Positions 60,388 to 64,000 of a stretch of 64,000 nt of DNA are shown here, in pieces. The notes beneath the pieces are model-generated. The model ran no database searches, was not told where the DNA came from, and saw only the letters and a program-made list of their open reading frames with translations. The DNA lies in contig NZ_CP053928.1 in the NCBI RefSeq assembly GCF_014108865.1, positions 868,001 through 932,000 on the forward strand, given 5' to 3'. A program made the translations under genes and the position numbers. Source of the stretch: Nocardioides sp. WS12. Lineage in GTDB: Bacteria > Actinomycetota > Actinomycetes > Propionibacteriales > Nocardioidaceae. Positions within the stretch are counted from its first letter, which is position 1. The number at the start of each line of letters is the position of its first letter.

Positions 60388-60522
60388 TCAGAGCGTGAAC
60401 CAGGTGATCTCGAGGCCGGCCGTGCACCGGTGGCAGCTCGCCACGGTTCCGCCCTGGTGCCGGATCTGGGCGAGCAGGTCGTGCAGCTCGGACTTCGTCG
60501 TGGTTGAGGTGTGCCAGGTCAT
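60388..60522 (-). CDS. 44-residue MTWHT-family protein, copy B
   Basis: The product opens MTWHTSTTTKSELHDLLAQI with RHQGGTVASCHRCTAG in the second half. It differs from copy C at only three residues that I can see. Copies B and C are tandem and share their leaders, which marks a recent duplication. GAAGGAGG precedes the ATG. The palindrome GTGCTC-N6-GAGCAC is at 60,547-60,564. Confidence 0.75.
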   Translation of the reverse strand: MTWHTSTTTKSELHDLLAQIRHQGGTVASCHRCTAGLEITWFTL

Positions 60523-60546
60523 GACAGGCCTCCTTCCTGCGGAGGG

Positions 60547-60564
60547 GTGCTCCGTGATGAGCAC
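60547..60564. promoter_or_regulatory. Conserved GTGCTC-N6-GAGCAC element of small gene B
   Basis: The arms are identical to those before copies A and C, and the distance to the start codon is 24 bp. Confidence 0.6.
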
Positions 60565-60643
60565 ATTTCCGATGGTGCGCCTCCCGACGTTGCATGGCGG
60601 CTGCGTCGTTCCGGTCAGTAGAACGCGCCGCAAGGATGCCCGG

Positions 60644-60778
60644 TCAGAGGGTGAACCAGGTGATCTCGAGGCCGGCCGTGCACTGGTGGCAACTCGCCAC
60701 CGTCCCGCCCTGGTGCCGGATCTGGGCGAGCAGTTGGTTCAGTTCGGACTTCGTGGTGGTTGAGGTGTGCCAGGTCAT
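60644..60778 (-). CDS. 44-residue MTWHT-family protein, copy C
   Basis: The product opens MTWHTSTTTKSELNQLLAQI with RHQGGTVASCHQCTAG and the TWFTL end. It is the tandem partner of copy B. The same AAGGAGG ribosome site and palindromic leader occur upstream. No membrane or signal segment is present. Confidence 0.75.
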   Translation of the reverse strand: MTWHTSTTTKSELNQLLAQIRHQGGTVASCHQCTAGLEITWFTL

Positions 60779-60802
60779 GACAGGCCTCCTTCCTGCGGAG
60801 GG

Positions 60803-60820
60803 GTGCTCCGTGATGAGCAC
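60803..60820. promoter_or_regulatory. Conserved GTGCTC-N6-GAGCAC element of small gene C
   Basis: Identical to the element before copy B, including the loop CGTGAT. Confidence 0.6.
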
Positions 60821-60892
60821 TCTTCGATGGTGCGCTTCCTCCCGCCGCGGGACACCCGTAGTCCTACTGAGTTGGACACCCATTTCGGCTCC

Positions 60893-61654
60893 CTACGTAC
60901 GAGGCCGCAGGGTCCGGGTGAGCTGGTGGGCTGCACGCAACAGCAGCTCCCCGAGTTCCCCGCGCCGGTCCTCGCCGAACCGCTGCTCGATCCCGGTCAG
61001 GCTCAGCGCCCAGCGGGGCTTCTCCTCGGCGTCGAACACCGCGGCGCCCATGCCCCAACTGCCTTCGACGATCAGGCCGGGGTTGATCGCGTAGCCCTGC
61101 GTGCGGGTGGTGGCGACGCGTTCCCGCACCGCGTCGCGGCCGTGTTGTTCGCCGTACGTCGTCGTGAGGTCGGCGCGCGCGAGGTACTCCTCGACCTCGC
61201 TGTCGCCGAGGTACGCCAGGATCGCGAGGCCGGCGGTGCCCACGCCGAGCGGGAACCGGATGCCTTCGTAGAGGACGTGCGAGCGGATCGGGAAGCTGCC
61301 GTCCTCGCGCAGCAGGCACACCGTCTCGTTGCCGCGGCGGGCGGAGAAGAAGGCGCTCTCGCCGGTCGCCTGTGCCAGTCGTCGTACGACGGGCTGGGCG
61401 AGGGCGGTGACGTCGTACCGCGGTGCGGCGGTGGTGCCGAGCAGGTACAGCTCGGGGCCGAGCAGCCAGCGGCCCGCAGTGTCGCGGTCGACGAGGCCCT
61501 CGCCGAGCAGGGAGGCGAGCAGCCGGTGCACGGTGGGCCTGGCCAGTCCGGTGCGGCGGGCGACCTCGGAGGTGGTGGCGCCGGTGGGTTCGCAGGTCGA
61601 CACCGCGCGGAGCACGGCTCCGGTGCGTCCGATCACGTCCGACGGGGTGTCCAC
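60893..61654 (-). CDS. IclR-family regulator, likely of the CoA-transferase genes
   Basis: A 253-residue IclR protein. The N-terminal winged helix has TTSEVARRTGLARPTVHRLL. The C-terminal ligand domain has ETVCLLREDGSFPIRS and GVGTAGLAILAYLGD. It is divergent from a two-subunit CoA-transferase with an 81-bp gap, which suggests control of that operon by a keto acid or aromatic intermediate. Confidence 0.9.
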   Translation of the reverse strand: MDTPSDVIGRTGAVLRAVSTCEPTGATTSEVARRTGLARPTVHRLLASLLGEGLVDRDTAGRWLLGPELYLLGTTAAPRYDVTALAQPVVRRLAQATGESAFFSARRGNETVCLLREDGSFPIRSHVLYEGIRFPLGVGTAGLAILAYLGDSEVEEYLARADLTTTYGEQHGRDAVRERVATTRTQGYAINPGLIVEGSWGMGAAVFDAEEKPRWALSLTGIEQRFGEDRRGELGELLLRAAHQLTRTLRPRT

Positions 61655-61756
61655 TCAGTGAACGCTACCGGATCGTGGATCTCACTGAGCGGGTGATTCC
61701 CGTCGGTTCACCGGTCAACCGTTGACGACTGGCCTGTGCCCCTCTTTGATCGGATC

Positions 61757-62521
61757 ATGGACAAGGTGGTGGCATCCGCAGCCGAGGCGCTCGCGGACAT
61801 CCCCGACGGCGCCACGCTGGCGGTCGGTGGATTCGGACTCTGCGGTATCCCTTCGGTGCTGATTCGCGCCCTGCTCGAGGCCGGTACGACCGACCTCGAA
61901 GTGGTCTCGAACAACTGCGGCGTCGACGACTGGGGCCTGGGCCTGCTGCTCGAGAAGCGGCGGATCCGGCGGATGGTGTCGTCGTACGTCGGCGAGAACA
62001 AGGAGTTCGCGCGGCAGTACCTCTCGGGTGAGCTCGAGGTCGAACTGACTCCCCAGGGCACGCTGGCCGAGCGGATGCGCGCAGGCGGTTCCGGCATCCC
62101 GGCGTTCTTCACGCCGACCGGTGTCGGCACCCAGGTCGCCGACGGCGGCCTCCCGTGGCGGTACGACGACGCGGGCAATGTCGTCGTCTCCTCGCCGGCC
62201 AAGCAGACGCAGGTCTTCGAGACCGCTGACGGTCCGCGCGAGTACCTCCTGGAGCACGCGATCATCGCCGACTTCGGCCTGGTCCGCGCGTGGAAGGGCG
62301 ACCGCCACGGCAACCTCGTCTTCCGCGACTCGGCACGCAACTTCAACCCGCTCGCGGCGATGTGTGGTCGGGTCACGATCGCCGAGGTCGAGGAGCTCGT
62401 CGAACCCGGCGAGCTCGAGCCCAACCACGTCCACACACCGGGCGTCTTCGTGCACCGGGTGGTCGAGCTGACTGCCGACGAGGCAGCCGACAAGCGGATC
62501 GAGAAGAGGACCGTTCGATGA
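61757..62521 (+). CDS. 3-oxoacid CoA-transferase subunit A
   Basis: About 254 residues from the ATG at 61,757 ([20 protein letters not shown]), which matches the family start; a GTG at 61,736 would add seven residues. The Gly-rich motif GGFGLCGIP is the family's CoA-binding signature. It pairs with the B subunit, whose start overlaps by 4 bp. The complex moves CoA from succinyl-CoA to acetoacetate or 3-oxoadipate; the exact acid is not clear from the sequence. Confidence 0.9.
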   Translation: MDKVVASAAEALADIPDGATLAVGGFGLCGIPSVLIRALLEAGTTDLEVVSNNCGVDDWGLGLLLEKRRIRRMVSSYVGENKEFARQYLSGELEVELTPQGTLAERMRAGGSGIPAFFTPTGVGTQVADGGLPWRYDDAGNVVVSSPAKQTQVFETADGPREYLLEHAIIADFGLVRAWKGDRHGNLVFRDSARNFNPLAAMCGRVTIAEVEELVEPGELEPNHVHTPGVFVHRVVELTADEAADKRIEKRTVR

Positions 62522-63147
62522 GCTGGACGCGCGAGGAGATGGCCGCACGGGCGGCCTCCGAACTGACCGACGGGTCCTACGTGAACCTCGGTATCGGCCT
62601 GCCGACGCTGGTCCCCAACTACGTCGCTGACGACGTCGAACTGGTGCTGCAGAGCGAGAACGGCATCCTCGGCGTCGGGGCCTATCCGATCGCGGGCGAA
62701 GAGGACGCGGACCTGATCAACGCAGGCAAGGAGACGGTGACCCTCCGTCGCGGTGCGTCGTTCTTCGACTCCGCCGGCAGCTTCGGGATGATCCGTGGCG
62801 GCAAGATCGACGCCGCCATCCTCGGCGCCATGCAGGTCTCGGCCGCTGGCGACATCGCCAACTGGATGATCCCCGGCAAGATGGTCAAGGGCATGGGCGG
62901 CGCGATGGACCTGGTCCACGGCGCCAAGCGCGTGATCGTGCTGATGGAGCACGTCGCCCGCGACGGCTCCTACAAGATCGTCAACGAGTGCTCGCTGCCG
63001 TACACCGGCCGCGGCGTCGTCGAGCGGATCATCACGGACCTCTGCGTCCTCGATGTGACTGCTGATGGACTGAAGCTGGTCGAGCTCGCGCCGGGTGTCA
63101 CCGAGGACGAGGTGCGCGAGAAGACGGAGCCGGTCGTCAGCGTGTGA
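62518..63147 (+). CDS. 3-oxoacid CoA-transferase subunit B
   Basis: A 209-residue beta subunit. The catalytic Glu47 lies in [24 protein letters not shown] and the C-terminal [20 protein letters not shown] complete the family pattern. The ATG overlaps the subunit A stop (ATGA). With subunit A it forms a complete enzyme under the IclR regulator. Confidence 0.92.
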   Translation: MSWTREEMAARAASELTDGSYVNLGIGLPTLVPNYVADDVELVLQSENGILGVGAYPIAGEEDADLINAGKETVTLRRGASFFDSAGSFGMIRGGKIDAAILGAMQVSAAGDIANWMIPGKMVKGMGGAMDLVHGAKRVIVLMEHVARDGSYKIVNECSLPYTGRGVVERIITDLCVLDVTADGLKLVELAPGVTEDEVREKTEPVVSV

Positions 63148-63258
63148 CCTGATCACCTGGCCCGAACGGGCTATGCCCTGTTCGCCGAACCGGAGTTAGC
63201 GTGATGGGTGCGGGAGGGAACGGCCTTTCAGGTCGTCACAGCCCACCTGGAGAACCTC

Positions 63259-63918
63259 ATGAAACCGTTCACCGAGAATCAGAGAATCGGATCGACTGTC
63301 GCGCTGGTGCGCCGTCGGGGCCGGGCGATCCTGGCGCTGACACTCGCCGTCATCCTGGGCGGTGTGCTGTTCGGCGGCCCCGGCGCTCATGCCGCGGGCG
63401 CCATCCTCAACGTGTTCATCACCAACGACGCGGCGCATCCGGTCCCTGTCAGCGGGTCGGTCGCTGTCAACAACACCGGCGCGAACGCGGTGCCCGTGAC
63501 CGGCGATGTCGGCGTGAGCGGGAGCGTTTCCGTCGCTGACGATCGTGAGCCGTTCGAAACGAGGGTCAACCTCACCGATGCTGGCACCACTCTTGACACT
63601 GGAAACTTCCAGGTGCCCGCTGGAAAGCGGCTCGTCGTCGAGTTCATCTCCGCGAGCGTCAACGTGCCCTCAGGTCAGACTCCGCTGTTGAGCGCGAATG
63701 CCAGCACGGGGGGACTCGGATTCCCGATTCCGGTTGCGCTCCAGGGCGTCGGGAACGGGAACGCGTTCTACAACGGTGCGACACCCGTGCTGGACTTTGC
63801 CGATCCCGGTTCGTACTACGTCATCAGCCTGGAGCGCCAACTGCCGGCCGGTGGTGCCGTGACAGGCGACGGGGGCGGATATGTCTACGTCTCGGGCTAC
63901 CTGATTCCGGCTACCTGA
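63259..63918 (+). CDS. Hypothetical secreted protein
   Basis: A 219-residue protein from the ATG at 63,259 (GGAGAA upstream). The N-terminal signal has charged residues (RRRGR), a hydrophobic core (AILALTLAVILGGVLFGG) and a probable cleavage after AHA. The mature part is beta-rich, with repeated VPVSGSVAVNN and VPVTGDVGVSGSVSV-like segments. Two such repeats suggest a beta-helix or beta-sandwich start. No catalytic motif is recognised. Confidence 0.7.
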   Translation: MKPFTENQRIGSTVALVRRRGRAILALTLAVILGGVLFGGPGAHAAGAILNVFITNDAAHPVPVSGSVAVNNTGANAVPVTGDVGVSGSVSVADDREPFETRVNLTDAGTTLDTGNFQVPAGKRLVVEFISASVNVPSGQTPLLSANASTGGLGFPIPVALQGVGNGNAFYNGATPVLDFADPGSYYVISLERQLPAGGAVTGDGGGYVYVSGYLIPAT

Positions 63919-63932
63919 ACCCAGATCGTTGA

Positions 63933-64000
63933 TCAGTCGTTGATCGCGGCGACGATCTTCGAGGTGATCCTGCGCAACGACTCCACGTCGGCATCGCTGA
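63933..64000 (-). CDS. C-terminal end of a gene running off the window
   Basis: On the minus strand, 21 codons in frame end SLRRITSKIVAAIND and a stop at 63,933-63,935. Too short to identify. Confidence 0.4.
   Translation of the reverse strand, partial: SDADVESLRRITSKIVAAIND

Overview
The window is high-G+C DNA from an actinobacterium, most likely a Nocardioides-type member of the Propionibacteriales. Support comes from frequent GTG starts, a DUF2510 membrane protein, a K+-independent proton-pumping pyrophosphatase, a topoisomerase I with a Lys/Ala-rich tail and the order topA-tmk-holB. The genus is inferred from general knowledge, not from a search.

Layout. (1) 1-15,189 is chromosomal core: a membrane-protein fragment, a DEAD/DEAH helicase with a Cys cluster, a STAS protein, hppA, a methyltransferase, a DUF2510 protein, topA, tmk, holB, a tripeptidyl-aminopeptidase-like hydrolase and an SRPBCC protein. 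(2) A tRNA-Thr(CGT) gene at 15,190-15,262 is the target of an integrated island of about 35.4 kb. A 42-bp segment covering the 3' part of the tRNA gene and 7 bp beyond it (15,228-15,269) recurs exactly at 50,627-50,668. A tyrosine integrase and an excisionase-like HTH gene lie just inside the right end. (3) 50,669-64,000 is core again: efflux genes (MFS, MarR, MMPL), a lipoprotein hydrolase, a hydroxyisobutyryl-CoA hydrolase-like protein, arylamine N-acetyltransferase, a gamma-class carbonic anhydrase-like protein, an SDR, IclR with a two-subunit CoA-transferase, and a family of 44-residue proteins.

The island carries a complete isoprene-oxidation locus. A 14-gene run on the plus strand (26,666-40,272) has the order isoG, isoH, isoI, isoJ, an aldehyde dehydrogenase, isoA-F, a catalytically dead aldehyde dehydrogenase homologue, gshB and a CoA-disulfide-reductase-like flavoprotein. 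IsoA-F is a four-component diiron monooxygenase that would form the epoxide. The glutathione transferases IsoI/IsoJ would open it, IsoH and the aldehyde dehydrogenase would oxidise the product, and IsoG would make the CoA ester. Divergent from isoG is gshA, so the island brings its own glutathione synthesis to a lineage that normally uses mycothiol. A gamma-glutamylcyclotransferase-like gene may add glutathione turnover. A second isoG with a CmcJ/NvfI-type oxygenase gene and a MarR regulator lie to the left. To the right is an apparent second operon (40,560-45,389): two SCP2-like proteins, five consecutive single-TM helical proteins that resemble Mce proteins without the MCE domain, and an HSD10-like dehydrogenase. 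A thiolase follows. The SCP2/five-protein set is the best candidate for an undescribed system.

A palindrome of the form CTAA-N5-TTAG occurs upstream of isoG2, isoG/gshA, the GGCT/thiolase intergenic region and a small two-gene unit near the integrase. A degenerate copy overlaps the marR promoter. A 19-bp promoter segment is shared by the isoG and SCP2 operons. Together these suggest one island-wide regulon under the MarR protein. The left part of the island holds an IS110-family element split by an intact IS21-family element with a visible 5-bp target duplication.
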